From NCBI GenBank assembly GCA_965368085.1, contig CBDULP010000025.1:1-27685 (forward strand): a stretch of DNA of 27,685 bases, in the 5' to 3' direction. The DNA is from Peptoclostridium sp965368085 (GTDB taxonomy: Bacteria; Bacillota; Clostridia; Peptostreptococcales; Peptostreptococcaceae). Shown in pieces: positions 1 through 8,549 of the stretch (positions are counted from its first letter, which is position 1; each line of letters opens with the position of its first letter). A model generated the notes under the pieces. That model saw only the letters and a program-made list of their open reading frames with translations, did no database searches and had not been told where the DNA came from. The position numbers and the translations under genes are program-made.

Positions 1-1396
1 CGCCTTTGTTGTCTACATACAATTCTTCGCCTTCATATCGCAATTCACCAAGCCTATACGTCGCCAGATCCTCGATCTGCCTGGGCTTGTCCATTCCCGG
101 TTCAAGAATATAAAGCCCCGAATCCTTAAGCACATATATATTTCCGTTTTCATCCTTAAAAAGTTTGAATATCCGCTCATACTCGACTTCAGGAATAAAG
201 TCTTTTCCAGTATACAGCTTTTTCTTCCCATTAACTTCCCTGTACAAATTGCCTTCCTTTATGTACCACCTGCAGCCATTCTCAATAATATAGTACTTGT
301 CTTTTCCTGAACTCGTATTCTCGAAAGAATCTCTTAATTTCGCGTATGTTTTCTCTTGGGCTATAAATTGACCGCTATCAGGCTGCTTGCCCGTCAAAAC
401 ATTGATTATGCGACCGTCTTTTATTACATATATGTTTCTTTCGTCTGAAATATAATAACCTTTTCTTGACGCATAATACTCATCCTCTTCGAATTCGCTC
501 TTTGCAATAAGCTTGGATTCTCCGCTGACGAAATCATACCTGTATATGCCTTTGGATACGTCAGCTTGACCGCCCGAATACTCTGGCGTGAAAAATTCGA
601 AATATAGTACATCATCGAATGTCCTGATCAAATCCATATTGTAAATGCCCAGTGATTCTGACAAAAGAGTGAAATTGTATTCACTGTCCAAAACACCTAT
701 GTCATTGCCCGTGTTCGACTTGAAATACCTGACGCTAAAATCCAAAATCAGGCTTCCGTCCTCGCGTTCAATTACAGTCTCCAGGCTTGCGCTCTGCGGG
801 ATGTCCAGCAGAGTTGAGCTGCTGTCCCTAATCAGGAATACAAAGCTGTATCTTGGAGTATAGGGAGGCGGTATGTATCCCTGCGTCCATATTGTTATAT
901 TTACCAGTTTTGTGTTTTCATCAACAACAAATTCTTCAGCCCAGATGTCAATATCCGCATCTTCCGGATTATATTCGCCGCCCCCCTTTTCCTTATAGTA
1001 CTCCTCAAAACTTTTGATGTTTTCCTCTTCATAGGCAGTCACATCCATGAGCTCGATTTCATCAATATATAGCTTGTGATCTCTGTGGCTTATTCTGGAA
1101 TCCTCGATATTCTCACCGCCTCCGCCGCTATGGCTCTCATCCCATTCAAATTGCTTTTCGTATCTGAACGAATCATTCAAATCTTTCGAAACACTGTAAA
1201 CCGAGTCGTTCATTCTGACATAAAGCCTGTCTCCATATTCGCATAAAATATCATCAACTTTCACATTTTCACCATAAGTCCATACAATTCCGTCATTGTA
1301 TATCGGAACGGCCGGATATGCATATGATGCGGATGTGATTAAATAAATCACTGTAGCAATACAAATAATTTTCTTTAATTCCCCAGTCATTTTCAT
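1..1396 (-). CDS. Secreted protein of unknown function, C-terminus beyond window
   Basis: An open frame runs without stops from ATG at 1396 to the window edge (465 codons), so it is a real gene cut by the boundary. The ATG is preceded by a strong AGGTGGGG ribosome binding site at about 6 bases. The N-terminus (MKMTGELKKIICIATVIYL, then ITSASYAYP) has a basic start, a hydrophobic core and an Ala-x-Ala-like cleavage region: a signal peptide. The mature part is acidic, rich in Tyr, Glu and Asp, and holds recurrent short units of the type 'YNDGIVW', 'GDRLYVR', 'DHKLYID', 'DERNIYVIKDG', 'DENGNIYVLKDSGLYIL', the look of a beta-propeller or repeated-blade surface protein. There are no membrane anchor, sortase or catalytic motifs in the visible part. 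I do not recognise the family. Short frames inside it in other phases are shadows. Confidence 0.85.
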   Translation of the reverse strand, partial: MKMTGELKKIICIATVIYLITSASYAYPAVPIYNDGIVWTYGENVKVDDILCEYGDRLYVRMNDSVYSVSKDLNDSFRYEKQFEWDESHSGGGGENIEDSRISHRDHKLYIDEIELMDVTAYEEENIKSFEEYYKEKGGGEYNPEDADIDIWAEEFVVDENTKLVNITIWTQGYIPPPYTPRYSFVFLIRDSSSTLLDIPQSASLETVIEREDGSLILDFSVRYFKSNTGNDIGVLDSEYNFTLLSESLGIYNMDLIRTFDDVLYFEFFTPEYSGGQADVSKGIYRYDFVSGESKLIAKSEFEEDEYYASRKGYYISDERNIYVIKDGRIINVLTGKQPDSGQFIAQEKTYAKLRDSFENTSSGKDKYYIIENGCRWYIKEGNLYREVNGKKKLYTGKDFIPEVEYERIFKLFKDENGNIYVLKDSGLYILEPGMDKPRQIEDLATYRLGELRYEGEELYVDNKG

Positions 1397-1639
1397 AAAT
1401 TCCCCACCTTTCATCTGCATATGTAATGACAAATATAACTGTTTTTCCTTTCAGGCAATAATACAAATATCATTTTTGAATTTGTTGCTTTTATAATTAC
1501 AATTTACCACACAGGCCTTTTCATTACCATAAGCTGGTTCAATTTATAAAAAAATGGCTTTAAAAATCTGACAGCCATAGGATTTGGACATTAATCGTAA
1601 CAGACTTTTTAATATATTTTATTAAGTAGCTCTATTGCA
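1397..1639. other. Intergenic region between divergent genes, weak hairpin
   Basis: This AT-rich stretch separates the secreted-protein gene (minus) from the rhodanese gene (plus). It should hold the promoter of the secreted protein, but I could not single out a convincing -35/-10 pair. One inverted repeat is visible: ATGGCT at 1554-1559 and AGCCAT at 1573-1578. Read on the minus strand it is followed by seven T residues (1548-1554), so it could act as a weak terminator or leader attenuator. The stem is only 6 bp with a 13-base loop, so this is tentative. Confidence 0.35.
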
Positions 1640-1669
1640 TTGACATCTTATATACATAAACCCTATACT
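1640..1669 (+). promoter_or_regulatory. Sigma-A type promoter for the rhodanese gene
   Basis: A perfect -35 TTGACA (1640-1645) and a -10 TATACT (1664-1669) are separated by 18 bases. The predicted start, near 1676, leaves a leader of about 25 bases before the ATG at 1701, with an AGGAGGG ribosome binding site at 1686-1692. Confidence 0.75.
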
Positions 1670-1700
1670 GATTTCAGAATACATTAGGAGGGACTTTATT

Positions 1701-2087
1701 ATGGCAGCACTAACACAAGAAATTCAGAAATATTTTATCGATCTCAAATGCGGATCAAACAACCTTATCACATTAAATGACCTGCTCAAAAAAATTGATG
1801 CAAAAGACGAAATGTTCATGCTTGACATACGCAAACAGGAGGACTACGACAAGGGCCATATAAAGGGCGCTTTTCATGCTGAGTGGAGCGAGGTTGGCGA
1901 ATTTATAGAAGAAGATGTTTTCAGCAAGGATGAGCAAATAATAGTAATCTGCTATTCAGGTCAGACTGCGGGTCAGACTGTCGGGATTTTAAGGTCCCTA
2001 GGTTACAATGCATGCTCTCTAAAGGGCGGCATGATTGCCGGCTCCAAAAATGACAATTTAAACATCGAAGCAAGTTGTTCCACTTGA
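1701..2087 (+). CDS. Single-domain rhodanese-like sulfurtransferase
   Basis: A 128-residue cytoplasmic protein with one rhodanese fold. It would carry sulfane sulfur as a persulfide on the active-site cysteine and pass it to a thiol acceptor. Visible marks in order are LDIR (41-44), GHIKGA (52-57), the active-site loop CYSGQTAG with catalytic Cys84 (84-91), and LKGGM (107-111). Single-domain length is usual for GlpE/PspE-like proteins, but the N-terminal 25 residues form an extra helix. The physiological donor and acceptor cannot be told from sequence. The gene stands alone with its own promoter and a strong terminator, convergent with the pyrophosphatase gene. The ATG is well placed behind AGGAGGG. 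Cysteines near the end (Cys105, Cys126) may also take part in sulfur relay, which is inference. Confidence 0.9.
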   Translation: MAALTQEIQKYFIDLKCGSNNLITLNDLLKKIDAKDEMFMLDIRKQEDYDKGHIKGAFHAEWSEVGEFIEEDVFSKDEQIIVICYSGQTAGQTVGILRSLGYNACSLKGGMIAGSKNDNLNIEASCST

Positions 2088-2153
2088 GGTTAATAATGCC
2101 TCCGGTGGAGATCCAGCAAATATATTAATCTGCTTTTTTAATGACATAAAGCT

Positions 2154-2199
2154 AAAAAAAGGCCTGTGCGGATTAGTTCATACCGCGCGGGCCTTTTTT
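2154..2199. terminator. Bidirectional rho-independent terminator
   Basis: Arms at 2154-2171 and 2183-2199 form a long stem (A-run, GGCC and GCGG paired with CCGC, GGGCC and a T-run, with G-U pairs) around an 11-base loop. The stem is flanked by A on one side and T on the other, so it can stop transcription from both the rhodanese gene and the convergent pyrophosphatase gene. Confidence 0.9.
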
Positions 2200-2334
2200 A
2201 TATGCTTTTACAATTATGGTCTTTATAAGACATTATATATTAATGTGAAATATTCAGATTACATGCGTATCTGAATTTAATGGAAATTTCAAAACAAAAA
2301 AGTCATAATCCTCTTATGCATATGAATGTTCTTT

Positions 2335-3951
2335 TTATCCAAGCATGCCTATGCCTTCCGCTATCATAGGTATGACCTGCTTTTTCCTTGAAACCACACC
2401 TTCCATGAAGTCTCCCTGTTCGATTTCACCAAGCACATGCTTTAGTATAGGCACATCCTCCACAAATATCGCATATGAGCCATTTTTGATTATATCCGTG
2501 ACAACCATCATCGTGAGGCTGCTTCCTTCCTTTTTATGAACTCCTTCTATATACTCAATGAAATCCCCTTTCTTGCTTGATATCTGGTCCATGTCAAGCG
2601 TAAACACCTGTGATATTCCAACCTTGTGGCCTTCTATAACGAATTCTTTGAAATCTCCATAGAATATTTCATCCATGCTCTTGCCTTCTATTGAAGTCCC
2701 CGCCTTGAACATGTCCATTGCAAACTCCTCAATATCAATGCCCAGTATTTCGTTGAGTTTTCCCGCCGCCCTTTTGTCCGCATCCGTGCTCGTCGGCGAC
2801 TTGAATATGAGTGTATCTGAAATTATCCCCGAAAGCAGTATTCCAGCAGTCTGATAGTCCATCTCCACACCTGATTCTTCGTACATATTGTAGACTATTG
2901 TGCAAGTACTTCCAACCGGAATGTTCCTAAATGATATGGGCATGGAAGTCGATATGTCGCCTATCTTGTGGTGGTCGACAATCTCCATTATCTGCGCCTC
3001 TTCAAGTCCATTTACACTTTGGGAATATTCATTGTGGTCTACAAGAACCACCTTTTTCCTTCCCGGAGTAAGTATATGCCTTCTGTTTACAAATCCCAAA
3101 TACGCGCCGTCACTTGATACAACAGGATAATTCGAATGTTTTTTGTTTTTTATCTCTTCCTTGAAGTCATCAAGGTATTCTTCCTCATTAAAGCTCGCTA
3201 TTCCCTTAGACTTCATTATAAGCGAAATGTAATTGCACTGGGATATCAGCCTTGAAGTCGTGTATGTATCGTAAGGGGTCGATATTATCGATATGCTTTT
3301 TTCATTTGCCGTATCTAGGTATTCTCCTGGAATCTCATTTCCCCCAGTTATAACAATAAGCCTCACACCGCTTTGTATCGCAATGTCTATTATGTCATAC
3401 CTGTCTCCAACGATTACTATGCTGTTTTTTCCCAGAAGATTAACCTTCTTTAGTGTTTCATGGTAAAATGCTCCTATGACAGCATCTCCTGTTATCTCCT
3501 TGTCATCCCTGTCCGTTAACACCTTTGCGTCAAGGTCTTTTATAAGATTATGCATGTTGGTCTCTATGTGGTAATGGTTTCCCCTGATGAAGGCCATGGC
3601 TATATCCTTCATCGTAACTATCCCCTCTAGCTTCGACTCTTCGTCCACTATTGGAAGTATCTTTATATTTTTGGACTCCATCATCCTGTAGGCATGCCTT
3701 ATGGACGAGCTGCTCTTTATGGCCTGGGTTTTTTCATATTCAAGATCTTTTATCTGTATTTTTACATTATCTATCATGTCAGGACATTTTGCCCCGAACC
3801 TGTCAAGTACGTACTGGCTTTCCCTTCCAATTTCATCAAGCACGCATGGCTTTGACTTTACACCCTGCTTGTTTTTAAGCCTTGAAAGCCCTATTGCAGA
3901 TGCCACTGAATCCGTATCGGGATTTTTATGGCCAAATACAAGTATACTCAA
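2335..3951 (-). CDS. Manganese-dependent family II inorganic pyrophosphatase with CBS and DRTGG domains
   Basis: This enzyme hydrolyses pyrophosphate to phosphate in the cytoplasm and pulls biosynthetic reactions forward. The 538 residues show the split DHH catalytic domain: GHKNPDTDS (7-15), DHN (305-307), DHHKIGD (326-332) and SDT (379-381), then a DHHA2 domain with SRKKQ (521-525) for phosphate binding. Between the first and second catalytic blocks lie a CBS motif (about 70-125), a DRTGG domain (about 126-245, with GDRYD at 182 and ITGG at 201) and a second CBS motif (about 246-300). This is the clostridial CBS-PPase architecture, known to be inhibited by AMP/ADP and activated by diadenosine polyphosphates. 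The start is TTG, not ATG: the AGGGGGG site lies 8 bases upstream of it and the protein begins at the usual place (MSILVFGH). It appears monocistronic. Confidence 0.95.
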   Translation of the reverse strand: MSILVFGHKNPDTDSVASAIGLSRLKNKQGVKSKPCVLDEIGRESQYVLDRFGAKCPDMIDNVKIQIKDLEYEKTQAIKSSSSIRHAYRMMESKNIKILPIVDEESKLEGIVTMKDIAMAFIRGNHYHIETNMHNLIKDLDAKVLTDRDDKEITGDAVIGAFYHETLKKVNLLGKNSIVIVGDRYDIIDIAIQSGVRLIVITGGNEIPGEYLDTANEKSISIISTPYDTYTTSRLISQCNYISLIMKSKGIASFNEEEYLDDFKEEIKNKKHSNYPVVSSDGAYLGFVNRRHILTPGRKKVVLVDHNEYSQSVNGLEEAQIMEIVDHHKIGDISTSMPISFRNIPVGSTCTIVYNMYEESGVEMDYQTAGILLSGIISDTLIFKSPTSTDADKRAAGKLNEILGIDIEEFAMDMFKAGTSIEGKSMDEIFYGDFKEFVIEGHKVGISQVFTLDMDQISSKKGDFIEYIEGVHKKEGSSLTMMVVTDIIKNGSYAIFVEDVPILKHVLGEIEQGDFMEGVVSRKKQVIPMIAEGIGMLG

Positions 3952-3998
3952 AATTTATTCCCCCTATCATAACCGCTCTTGTAAATATAGTCCTATTC

Positions 3999-4027
3999 AT
4001 TATATATCATCCCCATTTCATTTTCAC
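3999..4027 (-). promoter_or_regulatory. Probable promoter of the pyrophosphatase gene
   Basis: On the minus strand, a perfect -10 TATAAT (3999-4004) lies 17 bases downstream of GTGAAA (4022-4027), a 4-of-6 match to the -35 consensus. The leader would be about 40 bases. The region is very AT-rich, so chance matches are possible. Confidence 0.4.
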
Positions 4028-4173
4028 TATTGTTTATTAAATATCAAATCATACTATAATATTTGAATATATTTCCTATTTTCTGACTTTTCCAATATTA
4101 AAAATCATGATTATGTGGTATATTATGATTATAATTATCTATTTTTTAACTATATTTCACAAGGGGTGATATT

Positions 4174-5094
4174 ATGGATAAAGTGCGTGGAAGTATTTTT
4201 GCAGGTCTTGGAACCGGTATATTTGCAGTTAATTTTGTATCCATGAAAGTTCTGATTGATAATCTGCCCGAAATGAGCATACTATTTTTGCGATTTACAA
4301 TAGCTTGGATTTTTTTGACCGCCTTTTTGGTTTTCAAAAAGAAAAAGCTGCATGTTGAAAAAAGCGACCTTCCCTCGCTTTGCCTCACTGGGTTTTTGGG
4401 AATGTTTGCCTATTATGTTCTATTTTCATTTTCTCTAAAATTCATAAGTGCCTCTGTTGCATGTCTTGTATGTTCGTTGATTCCCATAATAACTCTGTTT
4501 TCTGAAAGTTTCATAAAAAAGATTAGAATCGAGCCTATGGCCGTTTTTTCACTGATAATGTCATCATATGGCGTATATCTCGTAATTGGAGGGCAGGGTT
4601 CAAGCTCATCATCTTCATCTGCGATATGGGGAGTAGTCTTGATGCTTTTTGCAGTATGCGCCTGGATTGCATACACCCTTAAGACGGATGTATTGCTTTC
4701 AAAATATGATGACATGAAGGTTCTTACATACCAAAATATATTTGCAAGCATGATGCTTTTGCCTTTTTTCGCACATGATCTGCCAAAAATCATGAATTCT
4801 GGATTTGACACTGGTAAATTGGTGATGGTTTCAGCAAACGTACTTTTCGTAGGAATACTTGCCTCTGCAACGGGATATTACCTTTTTATATTGGGCATAA
4901 AACACCTCGGAGTCACCATATCTTCCGCATATATGAATATAATGCCTGCCATCACAATGGCTACAAGCTATTTTGTACTCGGCGAAGAAATTACGCCTCA
5001 AAAAATCATTGGATGCCTGCTTGTAATTGCGGCAGTATTCTTCATAACATTCAAGGAAGAGATAAAATGTGCGCTAGTCAAAAAAGCAGCCTGA
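4174..5094 (+). CDS. EamA/DMT-family transporter, ten membrane helices
   Basis: A 306-residue polytopic inner-membrane protein with two tandem EamA repeats of about five helices each. The first runs from about 6 to 138 and starts with the typical 'GTGIFAVNFVSMKVLI'. The second runs from about 150 to 298 and ends with GEEITPQKIIGCLLVIAAVFFI, the usual end of RhaT/YdcZ-like drug/metabolite transporters. Members export amino acids, nucleosides or other metabolites; the substrate cannot be told from sequence. A run of serines (SSSSSSS, about 143-149) sits in the loop between the two halves and is an odd low-complexity insertion. The start has AAGGGGTG at a good distance. The gene is monocistronic, and its stop codon lies inside the left arm of the terminator it shares with the convergent symporter gene. 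Confidence 0.85.
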   Translation: MDKVRGSIFAGLGTGIFAVNFVSMKVLIDNLPEMSILFLRFTIAWIFLTAFLVFKKKKLHVEKSDLPSLCLTGFLGMFAYYVLFSFSLKFISASVACLVCSLIPIITLFSESFIKKIRIEPMAVFSLIMSSYGVYLVIGGQGSSSSSSSAIWGVVLMLFAVCAWIAYTLKTDVLLSKYDDMKVLTYQNIFASMMLLPFFAHDLPKIMNSGFDTGKLVMVSANVLFVGILASATGYYLFILGIKHLGVTISSAYMNIMPAITMATSYFVLGEEITPQKIIGCLLVIAAVFFITFKEEIKCALVKKAA

Positions 5095-5119
5095 AAAAAT
5101 TCATTCAGGCTGCTTTTTT
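5080..5119. terminator. Bidirectional terminator overlapping the EamA stop codon
   Basis: A perfect 16-bp stem: AAAAAAGCAGCCTGAA (5080-5095) and its complement TTCAGGCTGCTTTTTT (5104-5119), with an 8-base loop. The TGA at 5092-5094 is part of the left arm. It serves the EamA gene (plus) and the six-gene operon ending at 5154 (minus). Confidence 0.93.
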
Positions 5120-5153
5120 CTATATTATAAAACTTTAATCCATCTGTTTCCCA

Positions 5154-6599
5154 TCAAGCAACATCAGTTGTCTTTTTATCAAATGCATCGTCTGGAATGT
5201 CTGCTGAATTTTTGTCGAATATGCTCGTAAGCAGGAAAGTTCCCAGGCAGACAGGCCATTCTAGGTATATCGGATGTGACACTATGTGGCTAGCCGGAAC
5301 GAACACCCAAACTGCCAGTACCAGTATTCCTGCTGTCAAAGTCGTTGCAGCTGCGCTTTTTTTACACAGCTTTGGCGCAAACATTGTAAACAACACAATT
5401 ATTGTAAATGCGGTAGTTAAAGATAGCCCTATTAGTATTGTCTTTAGAATTCCAACTATCGTGCTTGCCAGTATATATGTTATAACACTTACAATCAGGA
5501 CAATAACACGCGAAAACATGAGCTCCTGTTTTTCTGTCAAGTCTGATTTCACATACACTTTCCATACATCGTTGATCACAAGCGTTGCACTTCCGAGAAG
5601 CAGCCCGACGGCACTTGACACGTCTGCAGCCCAAAGTCCCGAAAGGGTCAGTCCCGCTATGACCGGATTAAGGCTCATTACAACCTTAGGCAGTGCCATG
5701 GCCGGATTTTCAAGTCCCGGAAACTGAACAGCCGCGATAATTCCAAATAATGCGGCCAAAAACCCAACAGGAAGTATAATAAGTCCGCCCAGTATATACC
5801 CTTTTTTTGCAGTCTTGGCATCCTTGGCCGCAAAAGATATTTGGACGCACGACTGATTTGACATACATTGAGTCACCATTACAACAAACCATGCTATAAT
5901 TAGCGCCCAGCCCACACCAGAGATCGGGTTGAACCACGGAACCTCCGGCCTCTGGTTTAACGCTGAAACCACATTTGAAAATCCGCCTACATTGTGTATC
6001 GCAAAAATAGCACCCATGCAAAGACCTACATATATCATTATTACATTTATTACATTGCTGAGACCCGCCGCCCAGAAACCGCCTATCAAACTGATTCCAA
6101 CAAATACAATGGCTGTGGTGAGCATCCCTGTTTTAAAAGTGAATATGTTTGGAAGCAATGCCGTAAGTATTGATCCCCCCGCAACATATTGGAGAGATGT
6201 AACTGTTATTTGGATAACCAGTTGTCCAGCCACACCTATAAGCTTTCCTGTCGGGCCATAATACTTGCCAAGCAGTTCCGGAACAGTGGATATGGTCATG
6301 TTCCTGAATTTCTTAACCACTACAAGTCCAGTCGCTATTGCACCTGCAGCCCAAGCTGCATTATACATGCCCGCTGCAATCCCTTTTGAATAGGCGCTTT
6401 CTGCGACTCCGACAGTCGATGCTCCGCCTACCGCCAAACCAGCAATCATAACGGCAATCACCACAGTTGGAAGACCCCTGCCTGCCAGTAAAAACCCTTC
6501 TGCTCCGCCATTTCCCCTCTTGGCAAGTTTTGTTGAATACCATGACACTCCGAATAATGCAACCACGTAAAGTACTACTATAAAAAATGGAATATTCAT
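5154..6599 (-). CDS. Sodium:solute symporter (SSS family), last gene of the CoA-transferase/Etf operon
   Basis: A 481-residue inner-membrane symporter with about 12-13 hydrophobic segments. The N-terminus MNIPFFIVVLYVVALFGVSW is followed by the SSS-family signature zone EGFLLAGRGLPTVVIAVM and GGASTVGVAESAYSKG, as in PanF/PutP-type carriers. Family members bring in proline, pantothenate, monocarboxylates and similar solutes with Na+. Its place as last gene of an operon for CoA-transfer and acyl-CoA oxidation or reduction suggests that it imports the organic-acid substrate of that pathway, which is inference. The ATG is preceded by GGGAGG at 7 bases. It lies 77 bases after etfA with no terminator between, and a strong terminator follows at 5119-5080. 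Frames in other phases inside it are shadows. Confidence 0.9.
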   Translation of the reverse strand: MNIPFFIVVLYVVALFGVSWYSTKLAKRGNGGAEGFLLAGRGLPTVVIAVMIAGLAVGGASTVGVAESAYSKGIAAGMYNAAWAAGAIATGLVVVKKFRNMTISTVPELLGKYYGPTGKLIGVAGQLVIQITVTSLQYVAGGSILTALLPNIFTFKTGMLTTAIVFVGISLIGGFWAAGLSNVINVIMIYVGLCMGAIFAIHNVGGFSNVVSALNQRPEVPWFNPISGVGWALIIAWFVVMVTQCMSNQSCVQISFAAKDAKTAKKGYILGGLIILPVGFLAALFGIIAAVQFPGLENPAMALPKVVMSLNPVIAGLTLSGLWAADVSSAVGLLLGSATLVINDVWKVYVKSDLTEKQELMFSRVIVLIVSVITYILASTIVGILKTILIGLSLTTAFTIIVLFTMFAPKLCKKSAAATTLTAGILVLAVWVFVPASHIVSHPIYLEWPVCLGTFLLTSIFDKNSADIPDDAFDKKTTDVA

Positions 6600-6676
6600 A
6601 AGTAAACCTCCCTCTAGATGTTAAAATTTTTCTGTCCGATACAAACAAAATTCCTCATGCTATGTGCATCTCTCTT

Positions 6677-7696
6677 TTATTTGTTTACAATAGACTTGAT
6701 ATGGGCTGTAAATTCTGGAACTATCTTATTTAGATCTCCAACAAGCCCAAGGTCTGCAATTTTCATTATCTGCGCATCCGCATCCCTGTTTATGGCTATT
6801 ATATAGTCGCTATCCTGCATCCCAGCCATATGCTGTATTGCTCCTGAAATTCCACATGCAACGTATATCTTCGGCTTTACAGTCTTTCCTGTCTGGCCTA
6901 CCTGAAGAGCCTGGTCCGTCCAGCCGTTTTCAACTGCGGCCCTTGAACCGGCAACTGTTCCGCCAAGCGCGCCTGCAAGTTCTTCAAGCATTTTGAAGTT
7001 TTCCTTGTTTCCCATGCCTCTTCCGCCCGCCACTATGACCTGCGCTTCGCTTATATCTGCCACTTTTTTTGCCTCTTTTGCAATGTCAAGAACCTTCACT
7101 CTCATGTCCTCTTCGAGTATTCCAGGCGATACTTTTTCTATTTTCGATATGTCTATTCTCGATTCATCCCTTGTGCTCCTGTCGAACACACCAGGTCTTA
7201 CAGTGGACATTTGCGGCCTGTGGTCAGTACACATTATTGTAGCCATGAGGTTTCCCCCAAACGCCGGCCTGGTCATAAGCAAATGCCCCGTTCCGTCTTC
7301 CACGTCAAGCGATGTACAGTCGGCTGTAAGTCCCGTTGAAAGTCTCGCCGCAACCCTCGGCCCGATATCCCTTCCTATGAATGATGCTCCCATAAGCATA
7401 ATTTCCGGCTTTCTCTCGCTTACCAAATCACACATCACCCTTGCATAGGCATCCGTTGTGTAATGTGAAAGCCTTTCATCCTGCGCATATATAACCTTGT
7501 CCGCCCCATATGCCATAAGCTCTTTTGCTTCATCCTGTATGCCGCCTTTTCCGATAAGAAGCGCTGTAAGCTCAACTCCGAGTTTATCTGCAAGCTCTCT
7601 CCCTTTTCCAAGCAGTTCCAAAGACACCTTTTGCAGCTTTCCATCCCTTTGCTCTGCAAATACCCATACTCCCTTGTAATCGCTTATATTCACCAT
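6677..7696 (-). CDS. etfA: Electron transfer flavoprotein alpha subunit
   Basis: A 339-residue cytoplasmic EtfA that pairs with the EtfB encoded just upstream. The N-terminal half (VWVFAEQRDGKLQKVSLELLGKG) is the alpha/beta domain. The C-terminal FAD domain carries GSRAAVENGW (about 252-261), QVGQTGKTVKPKIYVACGISG and AINRDADAQI, all diagnostic FAD-binding segments of the family. Length matches an ordinary EtfA. It lacks the N-terminal ferredoxin-like extension seen in CarE/LctC-type homologues, so any ferredoxin must be met by the complex rather than by a fused domain. A GGAGGG site lies about 5 bases before the ATG. It is fourth after ctfA, ctfB and the dehydrogenase if etfB is counted separately, and is followed by the symporter gene. 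Confidence 0.96.
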   Translation of the reverse strand: MVNISDYKGVWVFAEQRDGKLQKVSLELLGKGRELADKLGVELTALLIGKGGIQDEAKELMAYGADKVIYAQDERLSHYTTDAYARVMCDLVSERKPEIMLMGASFIGRDIGPRVAARLSTGLTADCTSLDVEDGTGHLLMTRPAFGGNLMATIMCTDHRPQMSTVRPGVFDRSTRDESRIDISKIEKVSPGILEEDMRVKVLDIAKEAKKVADISEAQVIVAGGRGMGNKENFKMLEELAGALGGTVAGSRAAVENGWTDQALQVGQTGKTVKPKIYVACGISGAIQHMAGMQDSDYIIAINRDADAQIMKIADLGLVGDLNKIVPEFTAHIKSIVNK

Positions 7697-7740
7697 TCAT
7701 CCCTCCACATATTGTAATTTGCCGTTTTGGCTAGTACCTT

Positions 7741-8520
7741 TTATATACGGTGAGTTTCTTTCAGCCTGGATGCCGCAAATGCCCCTGCTTCTTTTGGCGA
7801 TACATCAATCACTTCACCTTTTCCCTTAGACTCCTTGGTCATAGAACTTTTGACCTTTGTTGGCGAGCCTGAGAGTCCGAGAAGCGACCTGTCAACATCT
7901 ATGTCATCTGCAGTCAGCACTCTCACTTCCTTTTTGAATGTATTGAATATGTCCTTCATATTCATATATCTCGGCTTGTTCAGAGTGTCTATAGCGGTCA
8001 ATAGGCAAGGCATATTGACTTCCAGAAGTTCATAGCCGTCTTCAAGGGCCCTTCTTACTCTAAGCCTGTCACCCTCAACATTCACTTCTTCTACATACGT
8101 AACTTGTGGGATTCCAAGGTGCTCTGCAATTTCCGGCCCCACCTGGGCGGTGTCCCCGTCTATGGCCTGCCTTCCCGCAAGTATTATGTCATATTCAAGT
8201 GTTCTTATAGTCCCCGCAAGCGCATGCGAAGTCGCAAGTGTGTCAGCTCCTGCAAACACTCTGTCTGAAACAAGTATTGCCTCGTCCACGCCCATGGCAA
8301 GAGCCTCCCTCAAAGCCTCTTCAGCCTGAGGCGGCCCCATGCTGACAACTGTAACATGCGCCCCCATGGAATCCTTCATTCTGAGCGCTTCTTCTATGGC
8401 ATTTTTGTCATCCGGATTTATTATTGATGGTACTCCCTTTCTTATGAGTGTCCCTGTAGCCGGGTCTATTTTCACTTCATTTGTATCTGGAACCTGCTTT
8501 GCACAAACCACTATTTTCAT
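7741..8520 (-). CDS. etfB: Electron transfer flavoprotein beta subunit, anaerobe (bifurcation-capable) type
   Basis: A 259-residue EtfB beginning MKIVVCAKQVPDTNEVKID, the family signature. The segment AGRQAIDGDTAQVGPEIAEHLGIPQVTYVEE (start near residue 113) has GDTAQVGPE, where the classical mitochondrial/aerobic Etfs have an AIDDDCNQT-like sequence. The GDTAQVG form is the one found in clostridial Etfs that bind a second FAD and do flavin-based electron bifurcation with NADH. The protein should accept NADH electrons and split them between the acyl-CoA dehydrogenase encoded upstream and ferredoxin. Bifurcation is inferred from subgroup and context. The start has GAGGAGGG at 8 bases. The gene sits 29 bases after the dehydrogenase gene. 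Confidence 0.96.
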   Translation of the reverse strand: MKIVVCAKQVPDTNEVKIDPATGTLIRKGVPSIINPDDKNAIEEALRMKDSMGAHVTVVSMGPPQAEEALREALAMGVDEAILVSDRVFAGADTLATSHALAGTIRTLEYDIILAGRQAIDGDTAQVGPEIAEHLGIPQVTYVEEVNVEGDRLRVRRALEDGYELLEVNMPCLLTAIDTLNKPRYMNMKDIFNTFKKEVRVLTADDIDVDRSLLGLSGSPTKVKSSMTKESKGKGEVIDVSPKEAGAFAASRLKETHRI

Positions 8521-8549
8521 ATATAACCCTCCTCATCTGATTTTACATA

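Noticed and set aside
2252..2276. Inverted repeat ATTCAGAT/ATCTGAAT after the pyrophosphatase gene
   Set aside because: An 8-bp AT-rich stem with no T-run; the bidirectional terminator at 2154-2199 explains the end of the transcript better.
4107..4135. Promoter of the EamA gene with TATAAT at 4130-4135
   Set aside because: The -10 is perfect but no acceptable -35 lies at 16-18 bases and the region is so AT-rich that TATAAT is expected by chance.
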